Assembly (NCBI GenBank): GCA_019357535.2
Contig: CP079956.2
Location: 88,240-152,239, forward strand
Direction: 5' to 3'
From: Macrococcus sp. 19Msa1099
GTDB taxonomy: Bacteria > Bacillota > Bacilli > Staphylococcales > Staphylococcaceae
DNA: 64,000 nucleotides
Both the position numbers and the translations under genes were made by a program. Within the stretch, counting starts at the first letter, position 1. Each line of letters opens with the position of its first letter. Positions 44,560-52,359 of this stretch are shown one piece after another. The notes beneath the pieces were generated by a model. That model had not been told where the DNA came from. It saw only the letters and a list, made by a program, of their open reading frames with translations, and ran no database searches.

Positions 44560-44958
44560 ATGGAAATAGAGGACTTTGATGAAAGTTCATCAGAGAGAAT
44601 AGTTATTGCAAAATTAGATGTTGAAAAAGTATTTCACTATACAGGGATACAATTCTTTAATGAGGATGTGTATCTTACGCCTGGATTGGTCAAACATATA
44701 AAAAGAAGACATGATGGTATTTGGGAAATTTATAAAACAGAAATAAGCAATTCAATATTAAATCCTGATTATATAGGTGTAAATCCAAAACATGATAATA
44801 GTATAGAAATATATAAAAGATTAGACAATGTTATTCTAATAGCCATAACCAGTAAAGAGGATGCTGGAGTAATTATATCTAGTATTTATGAATTGGATAA
44901 TGCTGAACATAAAATCACTAAAAGACTTAATTCGGGTAGGATTCAAGAGTTTGATTAA
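44560..44958 (+). CDS. PBECR-type nuclease-fold protein (putative toxin or effector)
   Basis: This protein of about 132 residues starts at ATG 44560, with AGAGGA eight bases upstream. The core VYLTPGLVKHIKRRHDGIW, then NPDYIGVNPKHDNSIEIYKR and ITKRLNSGRIQEF, match the phage-Barnase-EndoU-ColicinE5/D-RelE-like (PBECR) nuclease group seen in phage and plasmid proteins. The conserved His pair HIKRRH would be catalytic or RNA-binding. No antitoxin protein follows; instead a separate RNA gene starts just after its stop. It may be a stand-alone toxin, an RNA-guarded toxin, or a leftover of the CBASS island. Confidence 0.62.
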   Translation: MEIEDFDESSSERIVIAKLDVEKVFHYTGIQFFNEDVYLTPGLVKHIKRRHDGIWEIYKTEISNSILNPDYIGVNPKHDNSIEIYKRLDNVILIAITSKEDAGVIISSIYELDNAEHKITKRLNSGRIQEFD

Positions 44959-44963
44959 AATAC

Positions 44964-44992
44964 TTGATAATAATGTATATGTCTATTATAAT
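44964..44992 (+). promoter_or_regulatory. Strong sigma-A promoter for the 45000 RNA
   Basis: TTGATA at 44964-44969, exactly 17 bases, then TATAAT at 44987-44992. It begins five bases after the stop of the PBECR gene, and no open frame follows, so it should make a non-coding transcript starting near 45000. Confidence 0.78.
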
Positions 44993-44999
44993 GAATATA

Positions 45000-45150
45000 A
45001 TAAACTAAATAGAGAATTTTAGTATTTAAGGTGGGAAAGGTTCCCCACGCGCTCTCTTTGAGAGTTAAAAGAGATCCCAGATACGCCGCCTGGGTAATTA
45101 CTAAAATGATATAAAACTTATTGATGTAGATATACATCAATAAGTTTTTC
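45000..45150 (+). ncRNA. Free-standing structured RNA
   Basis: From a consensus promoter to a perfect terminator this stretch has no reading frame but folds well. ATTTTAGTA (45016) pairs with TACTAAAAT (45099) and encloses three hairpins: GTGGG/CCCAC (45031-45048), CTCTC/GAGAG (45052-45064) and CCCAG/CTGGG (45076-45094). It is much richer in GC than its surroundings. The class is not recognised. Its place between a PBECR-type nuclease gene and a resolvase makes an RNA antitoxin, a regulator, or a plasmid copy-control RNA possible. Confidence 0.72.
45113..45149 (+). terminator. Terminator of the structured RNA
   Basis: A perfect 16-bp stem, AAAACTTATTGATGTA with its complement around a GATA loop, ends in TTTTT. 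It may also serve the convergent resolvase gene at 45230. Confidence 0.88.
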
Positions 45151-45229
45151 TTTTTAAATAAAATGTTTAAGAGTAATCAAAATATAGATAATTAACAGAA
45201 ATAAAAATATAAGCAAGATAGACCTTAAT

Positions 45230-45838
45230 CTAATTTTCTATTATAGATTTTTTAATTCTATAAACTGTAGTTCTTGTCACATCGTTTCTTTTAGCAATTT
45301 GACTAATAGGTAATCCCTCTTTTAATTCATCAACAATTTTAAAATATATTGTACGTTTTTGTAGGTCACGAGAAGTGGGAGAGTAAATTAGTGGTTTACC
45401 TTTAAAAGCACCACGTTTTTTTGCTAATGCTATACCTTGTGCTTGCCTTCTTTTACTTTCTGCACGTTCCTGTTCACTAATCATTGCTAGTATTTGAATA
45501 ATTAAATCTTTAACAAATCTATCCATTAATTCATTACCAATAATCTCCTGCATGATTGGTAAGCTAGTAATAATAAGTTGAACATCTTTCTTTTTCAGAG
45601 TATTGATTGTTTCAATTACTTCATTATAGTTTCTTCCTAAACGATCCAAACTTTCAACAATAAATATATCCTTTTCTCTACTATAATTTAATGCTTCATT
45701 AAAAACTGGTCGATCTTTAATATTTTTGCCACTTACTTTTTCTGTAAATATTTTTTCGCAACCATTCTTTTTTAATATTTCAATCTGTCTATCCATATTT
45801 TGGCTACTAGATGAAACTCTTGCATATCCAATTTTCAT
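45230..45838 (-). CDS. Serine recombinase (resolvase/invertase)
   Basis: The 202-residue protein has the catalytic Ser in [33 protein letters not shown], the E-helix [20 protein letters not shown] and a C-terminal HTH ([20 protein letters not shown]). All active-site residues appear intact. It should resolve multimers or invert DNA at a site such as the inverted AAGTGTA repeats just upstream. Relatives in decayed form lie at 4370 and 38989. Confidence 0.93.
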   Translation of the reverse strand: MKIGYARVSSSSQNMDRQIEILKKNGCEKIFTEKVSGKNIKDRPVFNEALNYSREKDIFIVESLDRLGRNYNEVIETINTLKKKDVQLIITSLPIMQEIIGNELMDRFVKDLIIQILAMISEQERAESKRRQAQGIALAKKRGAFKGKPLIYSPTSRDLQKRTIYFKIVDELKEGLPISQIAKRNDVTRTTVYRIKKSIIEN

Positions 45839-45856
45839 TTTTTAAACTCCCAGTAC

Positions 45857-45933
45857 TATACACTTATAATGTACACTCATAATACCATAAATCATGAATT
45901 TTGGATTGTATATTTTAAGTGTACTTATAAAAT
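45857..45933. promoter_or_regulatory. Candidate res site upstream of the serine recombinase
   Basis: TATACACTTATAATGTACAC (45857 on) and AAGTGTACTTATAAAAT (45916 on) give inverted and repeated half-sites of the form AAGTGTA/TTATAA. Resolvases usually bind such sites next to their own gene and repress it. Confidence 0.5.
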
Positions 45934-46060
45934 ACAATAATAAGAGATGAAGACACTTCAATATGGTATAATCATCTTAGAACATAATGAGATTATTAAA
46001 TTAAGTACTAACTTAGTTATTATAAAAATAACATTGAATTTTATGAAAGGAGTTATTTTA

Positions 46061-47089
46061 ATGAAAAAGAAAGTAATAGTATTATGTGGAGGAAATTCGA
46101 GTGAACACGAAGTATCTTTAAAATCTGCTAAGAATATTTCAGATTCGCTTAATCAAGATAAATATAACTTATCTATAATGTATATAAGTAAAAGTGAAGA
46201 AGTTATTCCTATTACTTATGATGAATTAAAATTGCTAGTAGAAGGTAAAAAATTAGATCTTTCGATTTCCAAAAAAGAAAATCTATATTTAATTGGTGAA
46301 AATAATGAAGAAGAATGTGTAGTGTTCCCAATTATCCATGGAGCTTTCGGAGAAGATGGAAAGCTTCAAAGTATTTTAGAAACATTAAATATTCCATATG
46401 TAGGTAGTTCATCATCAACTTCTGCAATATGTATTGATAAAGAATTTACTAAAATAATTGTTCAATCATTGGGAATTAAAGTAGCTAAGTCTCTTACAAT
46501 AAAAAAACATGAGAGTTATGTAAGTTATGAAGAGATAGTTGATAAACTAGGCGTTCCATTTTTTGTGAAACCATCTCGACAAGGATCATCAGTAGGTATC
46601 AGTCAAGTGACTAATGAATCAGAATATACCAATGGATTGGAGGAAGCATTTAAGTATGACAATAAGGTTATTGTAGAAGAAAAAATATCAGGATACGAAT
46701 TAGAATGTGGAGTATTGGGAAACGATAATCCTATTGTTTCTGAAATTGGGAAAATAGAGACTAAAGATCAAGATTTCTATAGTTATGAAAATAAATATAT
46801 TGATGAAAATGGTGCGGTACTAGAAATCCCTGCTAAAATAGATCCATTAATTAAATCTACTATAGCTAATTATTCATTATCTATATACAAAAAACTAGAT
46901 TGCAAAGGATTATCAAGAGTAGACTTTTTTGTTGATAAGGAAAAAATAGTTTTCAATGAAATAAATACAATACCTGGTTTTACAAATATCAGTATGTATC
47001 CTAAACTATTTAATGCTGTTGGTATAAGTTACGATGATTTGGTAGATCGTTTGATTTCACTTGCAATAGAAGAATTTAAAAATAAATAA
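46061..47089 (+). CDS. ddl: D-alanine--D-alanine ligase (plasmid copy)
   Basis: This 342-residue ATP-grasp enzyme begins MKKKVIVLCGGNSSEHEVSL behind AAAGGAG. It keeps FPIIHGAFGEDGKLQ, FVKPSRQGSSVGI, YELECGVLG, FFVDKEKIVFNEINTIPGF and the omega-loop YSYENKY. The Tyr-x-x-x-Lys-Tyr loop favours D-Ala-D-Ala over D-Ala-D-Lac, so this is not a Van-type ligase. It is about 34 to 35 kb from the amino-acid biosynthetic operon. A second Ddl on a plasmid may give resistance to a Ddl inhibitor such as a D-cycloserine-like compound. That use is inference. Confidence 0.92.
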   Translation: MKKKVIVLCGGNSSEHEVSLKSAKNISDSLNQDKYNLSIMYISKSEEVIPITYDELKLLVEGKKLDLSISKKENLYLIGENNEEECVVFPIIHGAFGEDGKLQSILETLNIPYVGSSSSTSAICIDKEFTKIIVQSLGIKVAKSLTIKKHESYVSYEEIVDKLGVPFFVKPSRQGSSVGISQVTNESEYTNGLEEAFKYDNKVIVEEKISGYELECGVLGNDNPIVSEIGKIETKDQDFYSYENKYIDENGAVLEIPAKIDPLIKSTIANYSLSIYKKLDCKGLSRVDFFVDKEKIVFNEINTIPGFTNISMYPKLFNAVGISYDDLVDRLISLAIEEFKNK

Positions 47090-47090
47090 T

Positions 47091-47134
47091 AAGGAAGGGA
47101 AGAATCAAAAGAAATGATTTTTCCCTTCCTTATT
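47091..47134 (+). terminator. Terminator after ddl
   Basis: AAGGAAGGGAA pairs with TTCCCTTCCTT across a 19-base loop one base after the ddl stop. Confidence 0.78.
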
Positions 47135-47159
47135 AAATTAAAATACTGATATGCTCCCT

Positions 47160-48783
47160 ATAAAGTAGACACTTAAAAAGTGAAAACTTTATAGGGAGTT
47201 TTTAATTTGAGAAAAAAGAAAATTACACTTGATAAATATCAACAAATCTTCGATTTGTATGAAGACGGAAATTCATTTAGCAGTGTCATAAATAAGTTTG
47301 GTTTGGATATTAATAAAGTTACACTCGCAGCTGAATATAGAAGATACTTAGAACATGGTATTTACTCTCTTAAATCAAGAAAAAATAATCATTCATATAC
47401 CTCAGAATTTAAAAAAAGTGTTATTAATGAGTATATTCAAAAGGGCAAATCATTTCAAACATTAGCAGCAGAATATAACATTCCATCTCATGAAACTATA
47501 CGTAAGTGGGTAATAAAGTATACTGAAGGAAAAGAGAATAAAACTTATTCTCCAAAACCGGAGGTATATAATATGAAAGCTAGAAAAACTACTTTAGAAG
47601 AGCGTATTGAAATCGTAAATTATTGTATAAGTAACGAATTTGATTACAAAAGTACTGCTGAGAATTTCAAAGTGAAATATTCTCAGGTTTATAGCTAGGT
47701 GAAAAAATATAATGAACATGGTGAAACAGGACTTATAGATGGACGTGGAAAAGGAAAACCTACAGAAACATTGAGTACTGAGGAACAATTGAAATTAAAA
47801 GCATTAGAATCAAGAAATCAATTTCTAGAACTAGAGAATGAAGCTTTAAAAAAGAGAAAACAAATCGAAAGGCAGTTGATGAATCAAAAGTTAAACAATT
47901 AGCATCATATAAAACTGTAACTGAACTAAAAGAAAGATATCCTATTAAATGGATATGTGACGCTCTAGGTATTTCAAGATCAAGTTATTACAAATGGTTA
48001 AATAGAATAATTCCAAGCACTGAAATTGAAAATGAAAATTTAAAGAATGAAATTCTTCGAATATACAACATGTCTGGTGGTACTTACGGTTACAGAAGAA
48101 TTTATATCTATTTAAGACTATTTACTGAATATCAGGTTAACCATAAAAAAGTACAACGAATCACTCAAAAATATAATATTAAAGCTTTGATCCGCCAGAA
48201 AAAGAAAAAATACATCCGTAGTACTCCAGAAACAACTGCTTTAAATGTGTTAAATAGAGATTTTCAACAAAACGAGCCAAATAAAGTATGGTTAACAGAT
48301 GTGACAGAGTTCAAATTAAGAAACGGCAAAAAAGTATACCTTAGTGCAATCTATGATTTAGGTTCTAAAAAGATTGTGAGTTATGAAGTTTCACGAAGAA
48401 ATGATAATCCATTAGTTTTTAATACATTTAATAAAGCTAAAAAAGAAAATGAGACTGAAGGTATTATTTTTCACAGTGATAGAGGGTTTCAGTACACAAG
48501 TAGAAATTTTAATAAAAAACTGAAAGAAGCTAAAATGATACAAAGTATGTCTAGAGTTAGCAGATGCATAGACAATGGTCCAATGGAAGGGTTTTGGGGT
48601 TTATTAAAATCGGAGATTTTTAAAAGTAAAAAATATATTTTTGAGGATTTTGATCAAGCTAAAAAAGAGATTAGAAAGTATATTAAATTTTTTAATGGCG
48701 ATCGTATTTCATTAAAAATGGCTGCGCTAATACAAGCGCAGCCGAGTAACTAAGTTTTATTTTTTTAAGTGTCTACTTGACAG
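47160..48783 (+). mobile_element. IS3-family (IS150-like) element, transposase broken
   Basis: Inverted ends AAGTAGACACTTAAAAA (left, near 47163) and its complement (right, near 48763-48779) bracket an orfA/orfB pair. OrfA has an internal stop, so the copy is inactive. To the right is the tail of a gene with no head, probably cut by this insertion or a deletion from it. Confidence 0.85.
47207..48753 (+). pseudogene. IS150-type transposase OrfA (nonsense) and OrfB
   Basis: OrfA runs from ATG-like TTG 47207 (HTH segments LDKYQQIFDLYEDGNSFSSV, EYIQKGKSFQTLAAEYNIPS) and stops at TAG 47696, where SQVYSW is expected to continue into VKKYNEHGETGLIDGRG. OrfB follows in another frame (LKERYPIKWICDALGISRSS, TDVTEFKLRNGKKVYLSAIY, FHSDRGFQYTS, DNGPMEGFWGLLKSE) with intact DDE residues. 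One changed base therefore silences the element. Confidence 0.88.
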
Positions 48784-48788
48784 GGTGA

Positions 48789-48957
48789 TGTTCATAATTA
48801 TATTTTTTCAGGCATTTTTATTTTGAACCATGAAAATAGTAAGCCATATTTTAAAAACTTGAAAGTATATATAGATAATGAGTTTGCTATAATACCATAT
48901 TATGAAGATGAAAGTGTTTATCTACTTAACGGGAGTAAATATATAAAAAATATTTAA
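48789..48957 (+). pseudogene. Headless C-terminal gene fragment
   Basis: An open stretch right after the IS encodes FSGIFILNHENSKPYFKNLK, VYIDNEFAIIPYYEDESVYL and a final NGSKYIKNI, with no start codon of its own. The reading looks like the end of a soluble protein, not recognised. A stem-loop with a T run (CCAGACA/TGTCTGG, 48967-48998) follows. Confidence 0.5.
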
Positions 48958-49071
48958 AAGATAGAAAATTCCAGACACTTTATTATGTCTGGAATTTTAA
49001 AAATATAATAGTTTTTCATCCTAAAAACAAGTACAGAAAGAAGAAAGCAAATAGAAGAAAAAGGAGATAGA

Positions 49072-49395
49072 ATGAAATATTTCGTTACTGAAGAATGGGC
49101 GGGACCCGGACCTGTAGCTACATTTATTTTCAAAAGTGAAAATCATCAGAATAGATATTATCTTTTCGACGAGTATGTGCTAGAGATCCATGATATACTC
49201 GTAATTTTTAATAAAAATTTTTTTGTAGCAGGAACCTGTAATTTTTCTAGTTTAGATTTGATTAATATTATAAAATATATTTTTATGAATAACATCGATG
49301 GAGGAAAATATAAAATTATTAGTGAATTTAAGGAAATAATATGGAAAGAGCTTTCTATGGATTCATCATCTGAATTGTTATTCGAAGGAGTATGA
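49072..49395 (+). CDS. Hypothetical small protein, possibly immunity type
   Basis: The 107-residue protein has AAAGGAGAT before its ATG and reads MKYFVTEEWAGPGPVATFIF, then hydrophobic beta strands (LEIHDILVIFNKNFFVAGTC). I do not recognise it. Its setting, a lone well-translated small gene after a truncated gene and a terminator, resembles the other orphan immunity genes here. Confidence 0.55.
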   Translation: MKYFVTEEWAGPGPVATFIFKSENHQNRYYLFDEYVLEIHDILVIFNKNFFVAGTCNFSSLDLINIIKYIFMNNIDGGKYKIISEFKEIIWKELSMDSSSELLFEGV

Positions 49396-49429
49396 TTGGT
49401 AGAGATTCTCTCTAAATTCAATATCACCT

Positions 49430-50068
49430 GAAGCGATCTGCTATAATGAAAGTGTCAAAATTGCACAGAAACACCCCCGGTATAAAACGATTAACACCCG
49501 TAGCTGTAGAGATACAGGATACGGGTGTTATTTTATGATCCAACCTATAAATTTACAATCTAATATGCGGCATTTAACACCTAACATCTAACACTTAACA
49601 TATGATATGTAACATCAGACTCACAGGTGAATGAGCGCATCTATTCTATGATATTACAGCATGTCATAAGAAGATGCTTCCAGGAACAAGGATGATCCAT
49701 TATAAGAAGATATATGAAGCGGCGTACTAGAACGTTACAATCTCCTTAAGCTCATTATATTTCTGAATTGCTTCATGAAGATGAGCGATCTGTCATATAC
49801 ATAGATTTGAAGCTAAGCTGTACTTCCTGTTAGTAGTTATGGCGCAGTATGGAACATTACCGCTCAAAATAAGCTCTGTCAATGCAAAGCACCAGGAACA
49901 CATGCGTAATAGAAATGTAAAGCAGCATCCCAAATACCTTACAGAGAGAATATAGGTATATATGACCTGCTAGAAGCGGTATCATAAAAGTTATCCCTAC
50001 AGGTTCCCTATACCAAGTAAAAGCCGATATCAGCTACCTTTTTGCACCTAGAAATAATTTTGGTGATA
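49430..50068. repeat. Non-coding stretch with left copy of a duplicated terminator block and heptamers
   Basis: No gene is seen. Bases 49430-49550 recur, diverged, at 50988-51125: both hold CTATAATGAAAGTGTCAAAA and a stem TAACACCCGTA/TACGGGTGTTA followed by TTTTATGAT. At 49575-49616 lie 7-base tandem units TAACAYN (four in a row, a degenerate one, then a sixth). The rest looks like decayed sequence with higher GC than the neighbouring genes. Confidence 0.55.
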
Positions 50069-50251
50069 TTATTTTTTGGTTTTTTTGTTGTTAAAAAAAT
50101 AAGTAAAAATGGCTAGTAATAATATGGATATGAGACTAATAATATTTATTATCATCTGAGATTGAGCACCATCATTAAACAATCCATTAAGAGTTACGAT
50201 TATAAGTATTAAAATAATTATAAAAAAAACAATGTTTCCTTTTTTATACAT
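50069..50251 (-). CDS. Small two-span membrane protein (immunity-like)
   Basis: This 60-residue peptide is nearly all hydrophobic: VFFIIILILIIVTLNGLF, a polar turn, and MIINIISLISILLLAIFTYF, ending NNKKTKK. AGAAGGTG stands before the ATG. It is divergent from a secreted bacteriocin-like precursor at 50334, and a similar two-span gene follows the second precursor at 54978. The repeated pairing suggests a producer-immunity role. Confidence 0.6.
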   Translation of the reverse strand: MYKKGNIVFFIIILILIIVTLNGLFNDGAQSQMIINIISLISILLLAIFTYFFNNKKTKK

Positions 50252-50333
50252 AAGACACCTTCTTATCTTGTATCATTTTCCATAGCATGTTATCATTTTT
50301 TTGTATAAAATACAAATAATAGGAGATGCCATT

Positions 50334-50957
50334 ATGGATAAAAAGATTAGTAAATTGACGATTAAAGTAACAGCATTAGCATTGTTAGTAACTCCAATTT
50401 CTCAATATTTTGATCAATCAACTGCGTTAGCTAATACAGTAAGTACAGAACAAGTACAACAAGAAGCTCGTAATTTTGAAAAGGAAGTGACACCGTTTTT
50501 AAGTTTGATTGAAAAAATGCCTCAATCTATCGCTGATCAAGGTATAGATGCAGGTGTTAAATGGTTGAATGAAAATAAAACTAGTGAATTTGCTAATCAT
50601 GTTTTTGTGAATCAAAATGGCTCTCTTGTATTAAAATCAACTGCTCCATCTAATAAAAGTACCGTGAGAACCTTAGACTGGGGAGCTTGTATTAGTGCTG
50701 TAGGGGTTGCTGTGGTAAGCAATGCGATTCCATGGACTAAAATATTGAAAGTTAAGAAAGCTGCTAAAGCAGTTGGCGGGATGACAAAGATGACAAAGAT
50801 GATTACTACGGCTTATCAACACCAAAGAAATCTAGGATTATCAAGAACGAACGCTCTAAAGAAAGCAGTTTCAATATCCGCAAGAACATTTCCAGAAGAT
50901 GTACAACAAGCATTAATTGAATTCTTTTCTTTGGGCGGGCTATCAGCTTGTTTCTAA
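50334..50957 (+). CDS. Secreted bacteriocin-like precursor 1
   Basis: From ATG 50334 (AGGAGATG upstream) the 207-residue protein has a signal peptide (KVTALALLVTPISQYF, cut likely after STALA-N). A polar middle (ARNFEKEVTPFLSLIEKMPQ) is followed by a C-terminal part with a hydrophobic stretch (GACISAVGVAVVSNAIPW), a basic helix (KILKVKKAAKAVGGMTKM) and a terminal Cys-Phe. Two Cys, one in GACIS and one next to the last residue, could form a disulphide. The pattern resembles large non-modified bacteriocins. Activity is inferred. Confidence 0.58.
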   Translation: MDKKISKLTIKVTALALLVTPISQYFDQSTALANTVSTEQVQQEARNFEKEVTPFLSLIEKMPQSIADQGIDAGVKWLNENKTSEFANHVFVNQNGSLVLKSTAPSNKSTVRTLDWGACISAVGVAVVSNAIPWTKILKVKKAAKAVGGMTKMTKMITTAYQHQRNLGLSRTNALKKAVSISARTFPEDVQQALIEFFSLGGLSACF

Positions 50958-50987
50958 GAAGCAGATTAGTAAGCTGTACCGATATAA

Positions 50988-51125
50988 GAAAGCGATCCAC
51001 TGCAATAATAAATATACTATAATGAAAGTGTCAAAATTCTATAAGAATATCCCGATGTAAAACGAGTAACACCCGTAGCTGTAGAGATATAGGATACGGG
51101 TGTTATTTTATGATTCAACCTATAG
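50988..51125. repeat. Right copy of the duplicated terminator block
   Basis: It matches 49430-49550 in CTATAATGAAAGTGTCAAAA, the 11-bp stem TAACACCCGTA/TACGGGTGTTA (51067-51105) and the following TTTTATGATTCAACCTATA. The two copies bracket the bacteriocin-like gene and its two-span partner. Confidence 0.6.
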
Positions 51126-51255
51126 TAAACAATCTTCGTCCTTATATCACATCGTCCCACTCCCCCGCTTCAGTAGAAAAGTGATACGCACCCTTAAAAT
51201 GTCTTGCTTCAGTAGAATACGTCTGAAAACCGCTTCAAAAGAAAATAGATATAAG

Positions 51256-51410
51256 TTTAGCCGATTTCAACGATTTTTTAATCGACTGCACCCATCAACA
51301 AAAAATGCACGTAATCGTCATTGCGGACTTAGCTTCGCAGTCCTATGAACGATTACAGGCATTTTTTGCTTCGGGACAAGTCTCCTAAAAAATAGTAGAA
51401 ATCGGCTAAA
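51256..51410. other. Long nested inverted repeat (RNA or origin-like structure)
   Basis: TTTAGCCGATTTC (51256-51268) pairs with its complement at 51398-51410. Inside, AAAAAATGC (51300) pairs with GCATTTTTT (51359), TAATCGT with ACGATTA, and GGACT with AGTCC around TAGCTTCGC. No gene fits between 50958 and 51557. It could be a structured RNA, a lagging-strand origin, or a transfer origin. Confidence 0.55.
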
Positions 51411-51557
51411 AAAGTGAGTGCATTCTGTTGACATGATTAACATAATGTCATATAATAAAGGTAAGTTGAAAGGGGGATAGCATATCAACACTATACAGAG
51501 CCTAATCTTCCAGGCTCAACACACACAACACACACAATTCAAAGGAGCGTAAGGAAC

Positions 51558-52010
51558 ATGAAAAAATTTGACGAAAAGTACATCTACAAAATCACAGAGA
51601 ACAAGACGTATTACAGAAAGACAAAACAGGAACGTATAAAGCTTAACTGTAAGGACAACGTTATCGACTTCGCAAGAGAAGAAATCGGGTACTGCGACAG
51701 AGAAAAGTTGCTAGTGCTAGGTGTCAACACTAAGAATGAGGTCATGATTGCCTATGTGGCGCATGTCGGTACGGTAGATGCCTCACTTGTACACCCAAGA
51801 GAGATATTCAAGCCACTGATAGAGAACAGTTGCACAGCTTTCATAGTCATTCATAACCACCCGAGTGGCTATGCAGATGAAAGCATACAGGATGTTGAAA
51901 TGGCAAGAAGAGTAGACAAAATCGGGGATATGCTTGGTATCGGGATGTTGGATGCCTTAATCGTAACTGATGATGATGCGACAAGCCTTAAGAGTAAAGG
52001 GTTAGTTTAA
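51558..52010 (+). CDS. RadC-like JAB-domain protein
   Basis: This 150-residue protein has the MPN/JAMM motif HNHPSGYADESIQDVEMARR and the preceding TAFIVIHN and HPREIFKPLIE of the RadC/YeeS family. It lacks the N-terminal helix-hairpin-helix of full RadC, as is usual for plasmid versions. Such genes are common on mobile elements; a DNA-repair or deconjugation role is unproved. A promoter (TTGACA near 51429, TATAAT near 51451) and AAAGGAGCG lie upstream. Confidence 0.85.
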   Translation: MKKFDEKYIYKITENKTYYRKTKQERIKLNCKDNVIDFAREEIGYCDREKLLVLGVNTKNEVMIAYVAHVGTVDASLVHPREIFKPLIENSCTAFIVIHNHPSGYADESIQDVEMARRVDKIGDMLGIGMLDALIVTDDDATSLKSKGLV

Positions 52011-52045
52011 TGACAGGGGGGGAATTTGCCCCCTAAAAAATTTTC

Positions 52046-52140
52046 GGCGGCTCCGTCTGACGTGTGTTGTCGTCTAGTTACAGCCTTTGAGAAAACCACT
52101 CAAAGACTTACACAGACGACAACACACGCCAACCTCCGCC
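52046..52140. other. Second nested inverted repeat
   Basis: GGCGG (52046) pairs with CCGCC (52136), CGTGTGTTGTCGTCT (52061-52075) pairs perfectly with 52114-52128, and CTTTGAG (52085) with CTCAAAG (52099). The GC-rich hairpin follows radC and may be its terminator, a structured RNA, or an origin element. No gene is seen from 52011 to 52359. Confidence 0.6.
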
Positions 52141-52172
52141 AGATGATACTGTAAAAAGTACCCCCAATAATA

Positions 52173-52190
52173 GTATACAAGGGTGTACAA
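52173..52190. repeat. 10-bp tandem repeat array 1 (two units)
   Basis: GTATACAA, two bases, GTGTACAA. This is the first of seven arrays of the unit GTRTACAANN in the right part of the window. It lies 170 bases before the 52360 gene. Confidence 0.7.
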
Positions 52191-52359
52191 ATGAAAGAGG
52201 ATACAGGAACATAGAAGACAGATAACCCTTTCAGATTTGAGGAATATCGTATAAAGGACTGTAGCAACCCTTAGAACGAACAATGAAGCGTTCTAGGTAT
52301 GAAACAGAACGTTAAAGGATAGAAGCGGCTAGCATACTGAAGCAGAGAGGAGCATTGAT

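Noticed and set aside
45000..45150. tRNA or tRNA-like gene
   Set aside because: Three hairpins in a closing stem look cloverleaf-like, but there is no TTCGA T-loop, no anticodon arm of the right size and no CCA end.
45857..45933. Additional copies of the 10-bp GTRTACAA array
   Set aside because: GTGTAC occurs here, but in inverted half-sites without 10-base phasing, which fits a resolvase site better.
46061..47089. Van-type D-Ala-D-Lac ligase
   Set aside because: The omega loop reads YSYENKY, as in D-Ala-D-Ala ligases, and no vanH, vanX or vanRS genes are nearby.
51100..51348. 82-codon frame over the duplicated block
   Set aside because: It covers a terminator and the first half of the nested inverted repeat; the composition is not protein-like.
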